Notes under the pieces: model-generated
Database searches by the model: none
What the model saw: the letters and a program-made list of their open reading frames with translations, nothing else
What the model was told of the DNA's origin: nothing
Translations under genes and position numbers: made by a program
Shown: positions 45,399-55,127 of the stretch, in pieces
Numbering within the stretch: the first letter of the stretch is position 1
Layout of the letters: every line of letters starts with the position of its first letter
Assembly: GCF_015694425.1 (NCBI RefSeq)
Contig: NZ_JADQDN010000007.1
Coordinates: forward strand, 1-64,000
Direction: 5' to 3'
Length of the DNA: 64,000 nucleotides
Source of the DNA: Microvirga terrestris
GTDB taxonomy: Bacteria > Pseudomonadota > Alphaproteobacteria > Rhizobiales > Beijerinckiaceae

Positions 45399-45725
45399 TT
45401 AGCATGGCGCATGTGGCACCGCCCATGGACGCATGAATGAGTCCTCCGCCCTGAATCGAGCAATTTCAAATGCCTGATTAAGTGTGAGATCTATATCGTC
45501 CCACCCGTTTAGCAGCTTCGTGCGCCAAATGGGGTCAATGGAGAACGGCATTAGAGTTCCGCCAGCAGTGCTCTTCTGCTCCTCAAGATCAATGCTCAGG
45601 TCCTGGCTCTCCTCCTGAAGAAATCGAATTAAGCTCTCGGCACCTCTCTCATCAACCTTGGCAGATAGAAGGCCAATATTGACGGAATTGGAAGCGAAGA
45701 TATTTTGACTAAAGTCATTGCAGCT
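45399..45725 (-). pseudogene. leuD: Fragment of leuD (3-isopropylmalate dehydratase small subunit)
   Basis: About 108 codons ending in a stop. NDFSQNIFASNSVNIGLLSA aligns with the LeuD swivel segment FADIFYNNSFKNGLLP, and LLNGWDDIDLTLNQAFEIAR with the C-terminal LLNGLDDIGLTL. LSIDLEEQ and FSIDPIWR also fit. The N-terminal half with the GCGSSREHAPWAL loop is missing, so it cannot be functional. No leuC is near. It lies beside another gene fragment, marking a site of decay or insertion. Confidence 0.75.
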
Positions 45726-45754
45726 AGTGCCAGGGAGAGGGACGTTTTTTTCAG

Positions 45755-45898
45755 CGATATGCGCGCGAGGAGATTACAGGAGAAATGCTTCTCGACGACA
45801 TACCGGTCTCTGAGATTGCTGCAGAAGTTGGCTCCTCAGATCGGGCGCCTACAACCCGTGGATTCTGGCGTATCGTCGGCGGGATACCTACTGCCTGA
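45755..45898 (+). pseudogene. Fragment of an AraC-family regulator
   Basis: RARRLQEK, then after a one-base shift LLDDIPVSEIAAEVGSSDRA and TRGFWRIVGGIPTA before a stop. This is the second helix-turn-helix of AraC proteins (compare IAEIALAVGFSDQSHFTRAF and GVTP). Nothing of the upstream domain remains. Confidence 0.65.
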
Positions 45899-46156
45899 CA
45901 GGGAATAATTCGGGCTGCATGCGGTGAGGAGCGCCTCGCGAAAAGCATTGGCATCGGCTTTTCAATCAAACTGGCGGTAGGCGCAATGAGAATTGGCTGA
46001 TGACATGAGTGTGGATGCAGACCATTCTATACACAGTATGTGCTGCACTCCTCCCATCTCTGGGGCGTCTTCAAACAGCTCTCCTGGACCTAAGTCTTTG
46101 GGCAGCTTGTGCGGGCCGAGGCTGATGTTCGCCGCTCGGTGATTGGTTATGGTCCT

Positions 46157-46558
46157 TCAATACATAACGGTGTTGAGTATGATATAGACGGGTGAACCCG
46201 ACTTGACCTGTGCGTTGCCCCGCGCGACCAACCAGCCATCTGCACGCTCCAGGCGCGCAACGATCTGCTGCGTTGGCGAAACAATTGAAATTGAGGGTAC
46301 AGACAAGGAAAAGGCTAATTTTTTTGATTTGCCATCGCTCTTGATACGTGATCTCGCGGCGCGACGTTGCGTATTATCCTGAGCGGCCCGGTCCTCAAGA
46401 TAGATCTCAAGATGACCTTCCGGGATAACCGCACCGCTCTCGAACGTGACTTCGCCACGAATGGCTGCCGACTGCGCAGCGACTGGTCCAGTAGTCGCAG
46501 CGATAGCCGCGGCTCCAGCGACCATCAATACCGTGCGGCGGTCGTTTCGGTGCCTCAT
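46157..46558 (-). CDS. Small secreted protein, YbaY/YscW-like
   Basis: 133 residues with a signal peptide (about 1-29, ending GPVAAQ). The mature part is one beta-rich domain: IRGEVTFESGAVIPEGHLEI, YLEDRAAQDN, AFSLSVPSISI and QQIVARLERADGWL. This spacing of strands recalls the YbaY/YscW family of periplasmic lipoprotein-like domains, but without the lipobox. Function unknown. It is upstream of, and in the same direction as, nothing else; the large protease gene lies behind it. Confidence 0.6.
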   Translation of the reverse strand: MRHRNDRRTVLMVAGAAAIAATTGPVAAQSAAIRGEVTFESGAVIPEGHLEIYLEDRAAQDNTQRRAARSRIKSDGKSKKLAFSLSVPSISIVSPTQQIVARLERADGWLVARGNAQVKSGSPVYIILNTVMY

Positions 46559-46657
46559 TACCTATTCTCCATGATCGCCTCGCATAATGCCGTCGGTGAC
46601 GGCATGCTGCTCAACCTTTGACTCATAAAGACAAACCAGCTGAAGCGAGAATGCCAA

Positions 46658-46681
46658 GTGGGGCGCCTGAAAGCGCCCCAC
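46658..46681 (-). terminator. Hairpin after the RTX protease gene
   Basis: GTGGGGCGC, a 6-base loop and GCGCCCCAC form a perfect 9-bp stem 12 bp past the protease stop codon. Only a weak T-run follows (TTGGCATTCT). Confidence 0.6.
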
Positions 46682-46692
46682 CTGCGGTTGAT

Positions 46693-49600
46693 CTAGATGA
46701 TAGTGAAGTCGGCCGCAGAGATATTCAGATTTTTGCTCAGCCGCGCAAACTGAATGCCTGCAACTTCTCCATTACCATCGGCGTCATAGGATAAGGCACC
46801 ACTATCGGTATCATAGATGATGCGGTCGTCGGTGTCATGAGCGGCACCCGCGGCACTTCTGTGAAATGCCCCTAAGTCGAAAGCACCATCGCCACCCACG
46901 TTGGTAAAGATGAGGTTATCCAGCAGGATCGTGTCGTCGACGACCTTGAAGTCTTTAATCCAGTCGACGTTGCCATTCCCAAGCGCTGTCGAGAAGCGGA
47001 ATACATCCTCTCCCGCACCGCCGGTGAGTGTGTCGGCTCCCAGACCGCCATCCAGAAGATCACTGCCGTCGCCGCCGTTGAGCCTGTCGGCCCCCGCAAC
47101 GCCTGGCTGAGCCGGTGCAGGGGGAAATTCCACTGATACGTTCAACTTATATGTCGAGCCTTCCGGCACGGCTTCCGCCCAGCCATCGCCCGGCGCTGTC
47201 TCTGACCAGCTGCCTTCCAGTATGTAATAGGTTCCTGTCTCCTCGACGACGAACACGGTGCTTGAGTCCCGGCTGCTTGTAGAGCCAGGGTCGCCACCGC
47301 CATCGTCGTTGTTAGCAACGATGTTGCCATTGCTGTCGAGCAGCCTGAGCCAACTGTCATGGACATTCGGATCTGCAATTCCGTCAATGTCGATTGTAAT
47401 GACCGTACCGGCGGCCAGATCGATCCTGTAATACCCGCCCAGGCCGTTTCCGGTGGCATTGACGGTCGTATGAAGGATCGTGGTCGAATCGAAGATATCG
47501 GGGTCGCTGGTCAAGGAAAAGTTGTTGGAAATATCGAACGCAGCTGCGATCGAGTTGTTCGTCGCATCCGGCCCCAGTGTGGCATAGCCGGTTCCCATGC
47601 CCGGGCGTGGCGGCGCGTCACCCTGATAGTCGAAATCCCCGAGCATGATATCATCGCCGCGGCCGCCGTCGATGATGTCGTTCCCGCCTTGGCCGATTAA
47701 TACATTGGCTGCGCCATTTCCCGTTAGCCGGTCATTGAATCCCGATCCTGCAAGATTTTCGATGGAGACATATTTGTCTCCGCCAGATTTCCCTCCAGTG
47801 AGAGTAAGCCTAACGCCGCTCTTTGCATCAGAGTAGTCTGCCGTGTCGCGGCCGACGCCTCCGTTCAATCTGTCAGCACCTCCACCGCCGGTCAGCGTAT
47901 CGTCGCCGGCGCCTCCGGAGAGTTCATTGGCCCGGTTCGTGCCAATAAGGCGGTCGTTAGAGGATGAACCGACGACATTTTCAAAGCCGACGAGTATGTC
48001 ATGCCGAATAGTTGTGCCTCGCCCGACGATCTGTACCGGACCATCACCGTTGCCGCCGACGGCTATGCCGTTCGCAAGATCGATCGTTACACCGCCAGAG
48101 CTGCCCGCGTACACGACTGTGTCGGTACCCGACCCACCATCCAGATAATCTTGACCAGCACCGCCGATGATCGTGTCGTTGCCGGCTTCGCCATACAGGA
48201 TGTCGCCATCGTTGCCGCCATCCAGGATGTCATTGCCGCCGCCGCCATTGAAATAATCTCCACCGCCTCGCCCCCAGAAATGGTTTGCGGCGGATGTTCC
48301 GATAAAGCGGTCTATGCGGTCATCAGAACCAATCAGGTTCTCGATGCTGTTGAAAGTGTCACCTGAGGCGGTGCCTCCGCTGGCGACATTCGTGGCGAGA
48401 TTAACCAGAAGTTGGAACGGGCTCTCCCTGCTGTAATCGACTGTGTCGACGCCTGCGCCGCCCCTGAATACATCGACCCCGTCCTGGCCGCTCAGCGTAT
48501 CGTTACCGTCGCCGCCATCGAGTATATCATTGCCCTGGCCGCCAAGAATGACGTCGTTGCCGCCGCCGCCATAGAGTGCGTCGTTGCCATCGTCGCTTTC
48601 GGTTTGGTCTTCAAGATCCTCGACATCAATCGTGTTGTTGATGTCGCGACTGGCGAGCGAGTCGCGGCCGCCGATGATCAGGTCATCACCTCCCTGGCCG
48701 AAGACCGTGTCGTCGCCGGCGCCGCCATCGAGCGTATTGTTTCCGTTGTCACCGAAGATGAGGCTGGTCCTCGTGTTGTCACCGGCGCTGGGCGGAGTCT
48801 CGCCGCTGCCGCCAGGCTGGATCGGCGACACGTCAGCATAGATGATGTTTTCGACGTTGGCGATCTTCCTGATTTTCAGGTTCCTGGCCAGGAGGATGAC
48901 CGTGTCATTGCCACCGTTGAGCTCCTCCCGGACGATGTCGTCCATTGAGTCGACGAAGTAGATATCGTCGCCGCCATTGCCCGCCATGCGGTCGGCGCCG
49001 CCGCGGCCATCCAGAGTGTTGGCGCCGTCATTGCCGATCAGGATGTCGTCATACCTGCTGCCAATACCGTTCTCGATGTAGTAGTCGGTTCCATCCGCAT
49101 TGTGTCCGGGAAAGATTGACACATTGTTGCTGTGGCCGTTGACACTGGAGAACTGTCCAGCGCGCAAATCAAGGATCGTACCCGCAGTCGAGCCGGAGAA
49201 GTCGATCGTGTCGGTCCCGCCGGTGTCATGAATGACGAAGCCGATGTCGTGCTGCATGCCCGAGGAGGTCAGCTGATAGCCGTACTGCGTGCTGCCAAAG
49301 CCGTAGACATTGTCGCCTGTGTTGAGATCGATGTGCTGATAGGTGCGCACTCCATTTGCGTCGACGGTTGAGAAGAAGCGGCGAATGATCGCCTCAATGT
49401 CGGCCATAAGAGGCGTCGCCGCGGACCAGCGGCTGGTTTCGCCGACATCGATCCCATCGAAATAAGACATGACGCTGTACTGCTGGCGATCATAAGTCCA
49501 GGTTGCGTTGTTCAGATAGTTGATCTGCACGCCGCCGGGGCCACTGTAATTGTACAGCCCAGGATGGTTGAGGCCGAATTCATGGCCAAATTCATGAATG

Positions 49601-50031
49601 AAGGAATCGAAGACGTACCCACCGATATCTGTCTTATTGGGTTCCGTGTCGTGGAAACGCTGACCGATGCTGACATAGCGATTGCTCGAATAGGCGCTGC
49701 CATCGTCCTCCTCGCCAAGTTCGGGGCTGACAACCTCTATCCAATCCGTTGCGCTATTGAATGGCACGTCGTCGACGATCTCGAATTTCAGAGGCGTGAC
49801 AGATGACCACATCTGTAAGGCGCCGATAGCGGCGGCCTTGTAATCGGGGTGGTCATTGAGCTCGTAGACGTTGATCCTCAGCGTTCCCGCGGCGATCTCT
49901 GGCGTCAGGCTACGGCCCAATGCGCCAAGATAGCCGAGGAAGGATTCATAATCCTCGCTCTTGCCAAAAGGGTTATCCGGCGTCTGATCGTTGACCCACC
50001 ATTGATCGCTAGTTTGGCTGGGATTAGGCAT
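46693..50031 (-). CDS. Serralysin-type M10 metalloprotease with RTX repeats
   Basis: 1112 residues. A zinc protease domain (about 1-260) has HEFGHEFGLNHPG (His146, Glu147, His150, His156) and the Met-turn YSVMSYFDG. Calcium-binding RTX nonapeptides (GGAGDDTLTGG type) fill about 325-800 in several blocks. A pre-peptidase C-terminal-like beta domain (about 830-970) is inserted before a last RTX block (about 985-1010) and the M10 C-terminal domain. There is no Sec signal, as expected for type I secretion through a C-terminal signal. No type I exporter gene is in the window. Catalytic residues are complete. Confidence 0.92.
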   Translation of the reverse strand: MPNPSQTSDQWWVNDQTPDNPFGKSEDYESFLGYLGALGRSLTPEIAAGTLRINVYELNDHPDYKAAAIGALQMWSSVTPLKFEIVDDVPFNSATDWIEVVSPELGEEDDGSAYSSNRYVSIGQRFHDTEPNKTDIGGYVFDSFIHEFGHEFGLNHPGLYNYSGPGGVQINYLNNATWTYDRQQYSVMSYFDGIDVGETSRWSAATPLMADIEAIIRRFFSTVDANGVRTYQHIDLNTGDNVYGFGSTQYGYQLTSSGMQHDIGFVIHDTGGTDTIDFSGSTAGTILDLRAGQFSSVNGHSNNVSIFPGHNADGTDYYIENGIGSRYDDILIGNDGANTLDGRGGADRMAGNGGDDIYFVDSMDDIVREELNGGNDTVILLARNLKIRKIANVENIIYADVSPIQPGGSGETPPSAGDNTRTSLIFGDNGNNTLDGGAGDDTVFGQGGDDLIIGGRDSLASRDINNTIDVEDLEDQTESDDGNDALYGGGGNDVILGGQGNDILDGGDGNDTLSGQDGVDVFRGGAGVDTVDYSRESPFQLLVNLATNVASGGTASGDTFNSIENLIGSDDRIDRFIGTSAANHFWGRGGGDYFNGGGGNDILDGGNDGDILYGEAGNDTIIGGAGQDYLDGGSGTDTVVYAGSSGGVTIDLANGIAVGGNGDGPVQIVGRGTTIRHDILVGFENVVGSSSNDRLIGTNRANELSGGAGDDTLTGGGGADRLNGGVGRDTADYSDAKSGVRLTLTGGKSGGDKYVSIENLAGSGFNDRLTGNGAANVLIGQGGNDIIDGGRGDDIMLGDFDYQGDAPPRPGMGTGYATLGPDATNNSIAAAFDISNNFSLTSDPDIFDSTTILHTTVNATGNGLGGYYRIDLAAGTVITIDIDGIADPNVHDSWLRLLDSNGNIVANNDDGGGDPGSTSSRDSSTVFVVEETGTYYILEGSWSETAPGDGWAEAVPEGSTYKLNVSVEFPPAPAQPGVAGADRLNGGDGSDLLDGGLGADTLTGGAGEDVFRFSTALGNGNVDWIKDFKVVDDTILLDNLIFTNVGGDGAFDLGAFHRSAAGAAHDTDDRIIYDTDSGALSYDADGNGEVAGIQFARLSKNLNISAADFTII

Positions 50032-50716
50032 CGTAGGGTTCCTCTCTCACGACTGTGCGCAGATCTCGGCTATGCCGTTCTGCTGCTACCAATTTTCCCT
50101 CAGGCAGGGTGTGCGCCTGCCTATCAGCGCCTTCACGCTTCGCGAATAATGTGTCCGGGAAATGTGAATTGTCTACCCCCGAAGGAGTACGTTTTGTTTA
50201 GTCGGAGAAATCAGGCAGACGCAGACCATGTATACACATTGAAACGGGAAGTGTGCGTTTTCTCAGCGTTGCGCGCGTGCGAGTTTATGTGAGGCAAAGA
50301 GGAGTTTGGCGCATTTCTATTTGACTGCACTTCACCTCTGAGGCGGACTTCACTCCAGAAATTGAACTGGAGCTGATAATCAGATGTGCTGCATGATTTA
50401 GCTATAATTTGCTACCAAACGCCGCATTTGGCCACAAACTTGACACAAACCTCCCTGTACTCTGAGTTAGCTTATCCCTGCATCGATTCAGACTACGGTG
50501 ATGATGGCAACGGTGGCGGTGGCATTGCTCACATAGGCTTGAGCTGACAGATAGCGAAGAATTCGCCGCGAGAGCAGCGTAACGCTTGATGGTGATATCA
50601 CTTAGGAGTAACGGAGAAGGGAGCACTGACGGCCTGCGGCCCTTATCGGGGAACGATGAGCGCTGCTGCGGCATTGCTTCATACCTCCATAAACGTGCAC
50701 AGAAATCAAAAAAATC
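50032..50716. other. Intergenic, no convincing gene
   Basis: 685 bases between the protease start and a small membrane gene, with lower GC than the flanks. It must hold the protease promoter, but no clear motif or RNA was recognised. Confidence 0.5.
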
Positions 50717-51091
50717 ATGTTTGAGACTTTGCCGGCTGCGTTGCTCACACTCTTTCTTGCCGGGTGTGTCCTCTGGCTGGTCTGGCAGACATCTCGCCGT
50801 CTTTTAGCGCCTCGGAAGAGAGGGCTTGAGCCTTCTCTTACTGACGGAACCGGCAGTAGCCGTGTCGAACCGATTGCCGCTCGGACGGCCGCTCCGGTGT
50901 CGACGATTCCGGACGCAGCCGATGTTCTTGCTCTCAAAGCTGCCATCGATAACTTGGCGCGGCAGGTTGCTGCTCTGGAGCAACGTCTCGCAACCGGTCA
51001 AAAAAGCCTCCCGCCCCAACCTCTACCGAGAGACAAGAGCATCGACCAAAGCCCTGTGATCCCTTCCGTCTCACCCGACCATCGGATCTGA
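50717..51091 (+). CDS. Small membrane-anchored hypothetical protein
   Basis: 124 residues, not recognised. One N-terminal membrane segment (about 5-26, LPAALLTLFLAGCVLWLVWQ), a Ser/Thr/Pro-rich linker, a short coiled coil (about 68-92, DVLALKAAIDNLARQVAALE) and a Pro-rich tail. The layout suggests a small inner-membrane scaffold or envelope protein. It has no near partners. Confidence 0.5.
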   Translation: MFETLPAALLTLFLAGCVLWLVWQTSRRLLAPRKRGLEPSLTDGTGSSRVEPIAARTAAPVSTIPDAADVLALKAAIDNLARQVAALEQRLATGQKSLPPQPLPRDKSIDQSPVIPSVSPDHRI

Positions 51092-51323
51092 CGCGGAATT
51101 AGCTACACCCAATGACTGGACCTGTGAGGCGCGCCCTACCGGCACGCTACGCGTACCGGCGCCTACACTTCGCCGGTCGATGGATGCAGTACGCACAAAT
51201 CAATCTTGCGCCCGTCGAAGAAGCCGAGCACTGTCACGCCTCTACAAATGACCTAGTTTGTTCAAAGGAGAGGTTCCATCTGCCGAGCTCACCACGGATC
51301 TCGCCGAAAGCGATCTTGAAATA

Positions 51324-52544
51324 ATGAATACGACCACTGCCGCTGTGGGCCAGTCCGCTGTGAATCCTGGCCTTATTGCGCTGCTTATCGCCGTCTCCGC
51401 TGTGAGCCCGCTGGGCATCAATATGTATCTTCCGTCGATGCCTGGGATGGCGCGGGCGCTCGGTGTCGATTTCACCACTATCCAGCTGACCCTGTCGCTC
51501 TATCTCGGCGCTATGGCCCTGGGACAGCTAATCATCGGACCACTGTCCGACAGCTTCGGGCGCCGGCCCGTACTATTGACCGGACTTTTGGTATTCGTGG
51601 TGGGCTCTGCCATATGTCTGCTGGCTCAGAGCATCGACATCCTGATTTTCGGTCGTATCATTCAGGCCACCGGGGGCTGTGCCGGGATCACCCTAAGCCG
51701 CGCCATCGTACGTGATCTCTATGGGCGCAATCAGGTGGCCAGCATGATTGCCTATGTTACTATGGGCATGGCGGTTGCTCCCATGATTGCACCAACCATC
51801 GGCGGCTTGCTCGAAACCTTTTTCGGGTGGCGCGCCTCGTTCGCCTTTCTGATCGGATTCGGTGGGATCGCTCTCGTGTTCGCGTATTGGCGGCTCAAAG
51901 AAACAAACCATAATCGCGCCTCAGGGGAGACTACGCGAAATCTCCTGCAGGGCTACGGGAGCCTTTTTTGCTCTCGCCAATTCTGGGGCTACACCCTGGT
52001 GACCAGCTTCGTGTCTGCCATGTTCTTCGCCTTTCTGGCGGGTGCTCCATATGTGATGGTCGAACTGCTGGGACGCACCCCCGCGGAGTACGGGCTCTAC
52101 TTTGCCATGGTGCCGTGCGGCTATATTCTGGGCAACTTCGCCACGGGCCGCATAGCAGGCACGATGGGGCCAATTCCAATGATCCTAGCAGGAACCCTCC
52201 TGTCCTTGGCCAGCATGGCAGCCATGGCCGTTTTGATCGCTTCAGGCTTCATGGTTCCGGTCGCTCTGTTCGGGCCGATGCTATTCATCGGTGTGGCGAA
52301 CGGGTTGGTCCTGCCAAGTGGCATTGCAGGTGCCGTAAGCGTGAAGCCTGACCTCGCAGGAGCCGCGGCTGGCTTGTCGGGTAGCTTCCAGATTGGGTTT
52401 GGCGCGCTTGTCGCTCCCATCGTTGGTGCCGCACTCAGTTCAACAGTTTGGCCGCTGATAGTGATCATGACGATCTGCTCATTGCTGGCCATCGTCTCGC
52501 TCGCACTGGTTGCTGGTCAACGTATGCCTGCAACAGGAAGCTAA
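51324..52544 (+). CDS. Bcr/CflA-type multidrug efflux MFS transporter
   Basis: 406 residues from ATG; an in-frame TTG 66 bases upstream is a weaker start. Twelve membrane segments. LGINMYLPSMPGMARALGVD near residue 30, GQLIIGPLSDSFGRRPVLL (motif A) near 75 and GGCAGITLSRAIVRDLYGRN near 125 are typical of the Bcr/CflA drug:H+ antiporter group. Expected to export drugs or small metabolites. It stands alone. Confidence 0.9.
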   Translation: MNTTTAAVGQSAVNPGLIALLIAVSAVSPLGINMYLPSMPGMARALGVDFTTIQLTLSLYLGAMALGQLIIGPLSDSFGRRPVLLTGLLVFVVGSAICLLAQSIDILIFGRIIQATGGCAGITLSRAIVRDLYGRNQVASMIAYVTMGMAVAPMIAPTIGGLLETFFGWRASFAFLIGFGGIALVFAYWRLKETNHNRASGETTRNLLQGYGSLFCSRQFWGYTLVTSFVSAMFFAFLAGAPYVMVELLGRTPAEYGLYFAMVPCGYILGNFATGRIAGTMGPIPMILAGTLLSLASMAAMAVLIASGFMVPVALFGPMLFIGVANGLVLPSGIAGAVSVKPDLAGAAAGLSGSFQIGFGALVAPIVGAALSSTVWPLIVIMTICSLLAIVSLALVAGQRMPATGS

Positions 52545-52616
52545 TCGGGATTATTGGTCCTAAGTGCATTTCCGAATAAAGCCAGAGGTTCGTTCTTTTG
52601 AGCGTGGCGACTGCAT

Positions 52617-53378
52617 TCATTGACCCAACAGACCTGCGGCTGTGAAACCTCCGTCGACACAAATTGTCTGTCCCGTCACGAATCCTGCTTTTACGTCATC
52701 GAGAAGAAATATTGCCATGCTGGCAATCTCGGAAGGTTGCCCATATCGTCGCTGAGGAACTCTTTCGATCCACTCAGATCGGATTTTGTCAGTATGAATC
52801 TCGCGCACAAGGGGCGTATCGACAGGGCCTGGCGCAATGGCGTTGACGCGCACTCCCGAAGCAGCAAGCTCCACAGCCATGACCTGCGTCATCGTGATCA
52901 CGCCGCCTTTGGAAGCGCCATAGGCAACCCGGCCGATGTTGCCACGGATCCCGGACACGGAAGCGATATTGACGATTGCACCCTTGCCGCGCTCGCGCAT
53001 CCGTTTGGCGACTTCGCGTGAGGTCACAAAACTCCCAACGACGTTGATGTCGAGGATTTTACGGAACAGGTCGGCGCTGGTGTCGAGTGCGGGTACATCC
53101 TTCGCAATGCCGGCGGCGTTGACCAGCCCGGTAATTGGGCCGACCTGCGCTTCGCATTGTTCTACCGCCTGCTCAACAGCGGCTTCATCCGCAATATCCA
53201 GCTGAAGGAAATGAACGTCATCACCCGACTGTGCGATGGCTTTCCGGCTCTGGTCGAGGTTCCGCTCGTCGCGATCCACGATGATGGCTCTCCAGCCTTG
53301 ATCGAGCACCGCCTCGGCGATGGCAAAGCCTATTCCTGAGGCCCCGCCCGTGACGAAAATTGTATGCTGTATAGACAT
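52617..53378 (-). CDS. SDR-family oxidoreductase
   Basis: 253 residues from the ATG after AGAGGAGAGCG; an upstream ATG lacks such a site. FVTGGASGIGFAIAEAVLDQ is the NAD(P) site, NAAG follows near residue 86, SVSGIRGN holds the catalytic Ser and YGASKGG the Tyr and Lys. The Asp in IIVDRDE favours NAD(H). It is 74 bp after an acyl-CoA synthetase gene, in the same direction, so it may oxidise a hydroxy-acyl intermediate of the same route. The substrate is unknown. Confidence 0.88.
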   Translation of the reverse strand: MSIQHTIFVTGGASGIGFAIAEAVLDQGWRAIIVDRDERNLDQSRKAIAQSGDDVHFLQLDIADEAAVEQAVEQCEAQVGPITGLVNAAGIAKDVPALDTSADLFRKILDINVVGSFVTSREVAKRMRERGKGAIVNIASVSGIRGNIGRVAYGASKGGVITMTQVMAVELAASGVRVNAIAPGPVDTPLVREIHTDKIRSEWIERVPQRRYGQPSEIASMAIFLLDDVKAGFVTGQTICVDGGFTAAGLLGQ

Positions 53379-53452
53379 CGCTCTCCTCTGCATCGTGGAT
53401 TCTCCCGCATGGTTGCTCACCAACTCACGCCTGGAAAGCAGCGCTGAGACGT

Positions 53453-55087
53453 TTATTGTCGCTTATTCGAAACCTCGGCGTGCTCGATCGACTGAAGGTA
53501 GCCTTTTGTCTCGAGTTCTTCACGAATGGTCTTCTTGGTAATCTTGCCATAGGCCGATTTCGGCAAGGCATCCCAGAAGAATACGCGCTTCGGGAGCTTA
53601 TAGCGTGCGATCCTGCCGTCGAGCCAAGCGAGGAGCTCGCCCTCGTCCAGCGTCTGCTCCGGCCGCAGGGCGCAGACCGCCACGCCGGCTTCGCCCCATG
53701 TCCTGTCAGGCACGCCCAACACTGCGACCTCGGCGATAGCCGTGTGGGTGAGGATTTTCTCCTCAATTTCGCGCGGATAGATATTGGAGCCACCCGAGAT
53801 GTACATGTCCGAGGCGCGGCCGGTGATGAAGAGGAAGCCCTCTTGGTCCATATGGCCGAGATCGCCGGTTCTGAACCAGCCGTCTCGAAAGGCTTTCCCG
53901 TTGGCTTCCGGGTTGTTGTAGTATCCGGCGAAGACAGCCGGACCACAGACGCAGATCTCGCCCGTCACACCCGCCGGCATCTCGTTTCCCTGATCGTCCT
54001 GGATTGAGACCTGCATGCCCGTCCGCTCGTAGCCGCAGGTTCCCACCTTCGCACCCGGGCCGTCTTCCGGGTCGTGCAGCCAAGGGGGCAGCACGGTGAT
54101 GTTGCCGGTCACTTCCCCGAGCCCGAAGTACTGTACCAGCACCTTTCCGAGCTTTTTCAGGGCGTGCTTCTGGTCCTCCCGATACATGGTAGCACCCGCA
54201 TAGATCACATAGCGCAGAGACGAGTGATCGTGCGCATCAACCGAGGGGTGTTCCGTCAGAAGTTTTACGATGGTGGGTACCGTAAACATGCTTGTGATGC
54301 GCCATCTCTCCACTAGGCTCCAGGCTTCGTCGACATCGAAGCGCTCGCTCGACAGGAGCACCGTTTTAGCGGCGCGCCCGACCTGTACGAGTTGATGGAC
54401 ACCCGCCCCGTGGGACAGCGGAGCGACGACCAGGGACGCGTCGGCGTTCGTGGTGCCGGGCAATAGATCGCAGAGATGATTGGTGATCACGAAGGCCATC
54501 TGACCATGGGTCAGAACGGCAGCCTTGGGCCGCCCCGTCGTTCCAGAGGTAAAGAAGAACCAACACGGATCGTCGTAATCCACAACCGCTTCCGGCACCG
54601 ATTGCCCCCTATGAAGTTCGACGAGGTCGTCGTAGTTTTCGCCTATGCTGGAGCTGCCGATGGATATCAGGAAGCGAACTGCAGGTCCCGTCCCGCGGAC
54701 GGTCTCGGCATGTTCGGGAAAGTCGGCGTGACAGATCATGGCCGAAGCGCCGCTCGCCTGCGCCAAGTAGGCGACCTCATCCGGCGTCTGCCGGAAGTTT
54801 GTTGGGACCCAGACCGCGCCAAGCCGGAAGCAGGCGAACATCGATTCGAACATCTGGTTGCAGTTCTTGGACTGCACAAGCACGCGGTCGCCCTTCCGGA
54901 TGCCTTTTGTTCCAAGTGCCGCTGCCATCCCATCAACGCGCCGGTCGAGTTCTGCCCAGCTCCATGTGCGCTGGCCCCAAACGAAGCCGATTTCCGTGCC
55001 GTGCCGGCGTGCGGCCTGACGCAGCATGTGGGACAAGTTCATGACCCGCTTCGTCGCAGGTGTGATCAGGGGAGGGGTGCTGTTCAT
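53453..55087 (-). CDS. Acyl-CoA synthetase (AMP-forming)
   Basis: 544 residues. It joins a carboxylic acid to CoA through an acyl-AMP. FFTSGTTGRPKAAVLTHGQM is the ATP loop (A3), YFGLGEVTGNITVLP the A5 region, GWFRTGDLGHMDQEGFLFI the A7 Asp and ISGGSNIYPREIEE the hinge; the catalytic A10 Lys lies near the end in KSAYGKITKKTIRE. The group is that of medium-chain or aromatic acid ligases. The first gene of a leftward operon with the SDR; the IclR gene lies just upstream. Confidence 0.9.
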   Translation of the reverse strand: MNSTPPLITPATKRVMNLSHMLRQAARRHGTEIGFVWGQRTWSWAELDRRVDGMAAALGTKGIRKGDRVLVQSKNCNQMFESMFACFRLGAVWVPTNFRQTPDEVAYLAQASGASAMICHADFPEHAETVRGTGPAVRFLISIGSSSIGENYDDLVELHRGQSVPEAVVDYDDPCWFFFTSGTTGRPKAAVLTHGQMAFVITNHLCDLLPGTTNADASLVVAPLSHGAGVHQLVQVGRAAKTVLLSSERFDVDEAWSLVERWRITSMFTVPTIVKLLTEHPSVDAHDHSSLRYVIYAGATMYREDQKHALKKLGKVLVQYFGLGEVTGNITVLPPWLHDPEDGPGAKVGTCGYERTGMQVSIQDDQGNEMPAGVTGEICVCGPAVFAGYYNNPEANGKAFRDGWFRTGDLGHMDQEGFLFITGRASDMYISGGSNIYPREIEEKILTHTAIAEVAVLGVPDRTWGEAGVAVCALRPEQTLDEGELLAWLDGRIARYKLPKRVFFWDALPKSAYGKITKKTIREELETKGYLQSIEHAEVSNKRQ

Positions 55088-55127
55088 GGGGCTCGTTCCG
55101 AATGGGCGGGGCGGTGGATCGGCACGG

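Noticed and set aside
47000..49000. Periodic GC-rich repeats on the plus strand
   Set aside because: They are the nonapeptide-coding RTX repeats of the protease gene on the minus strand, not a DNA-level repeat element.
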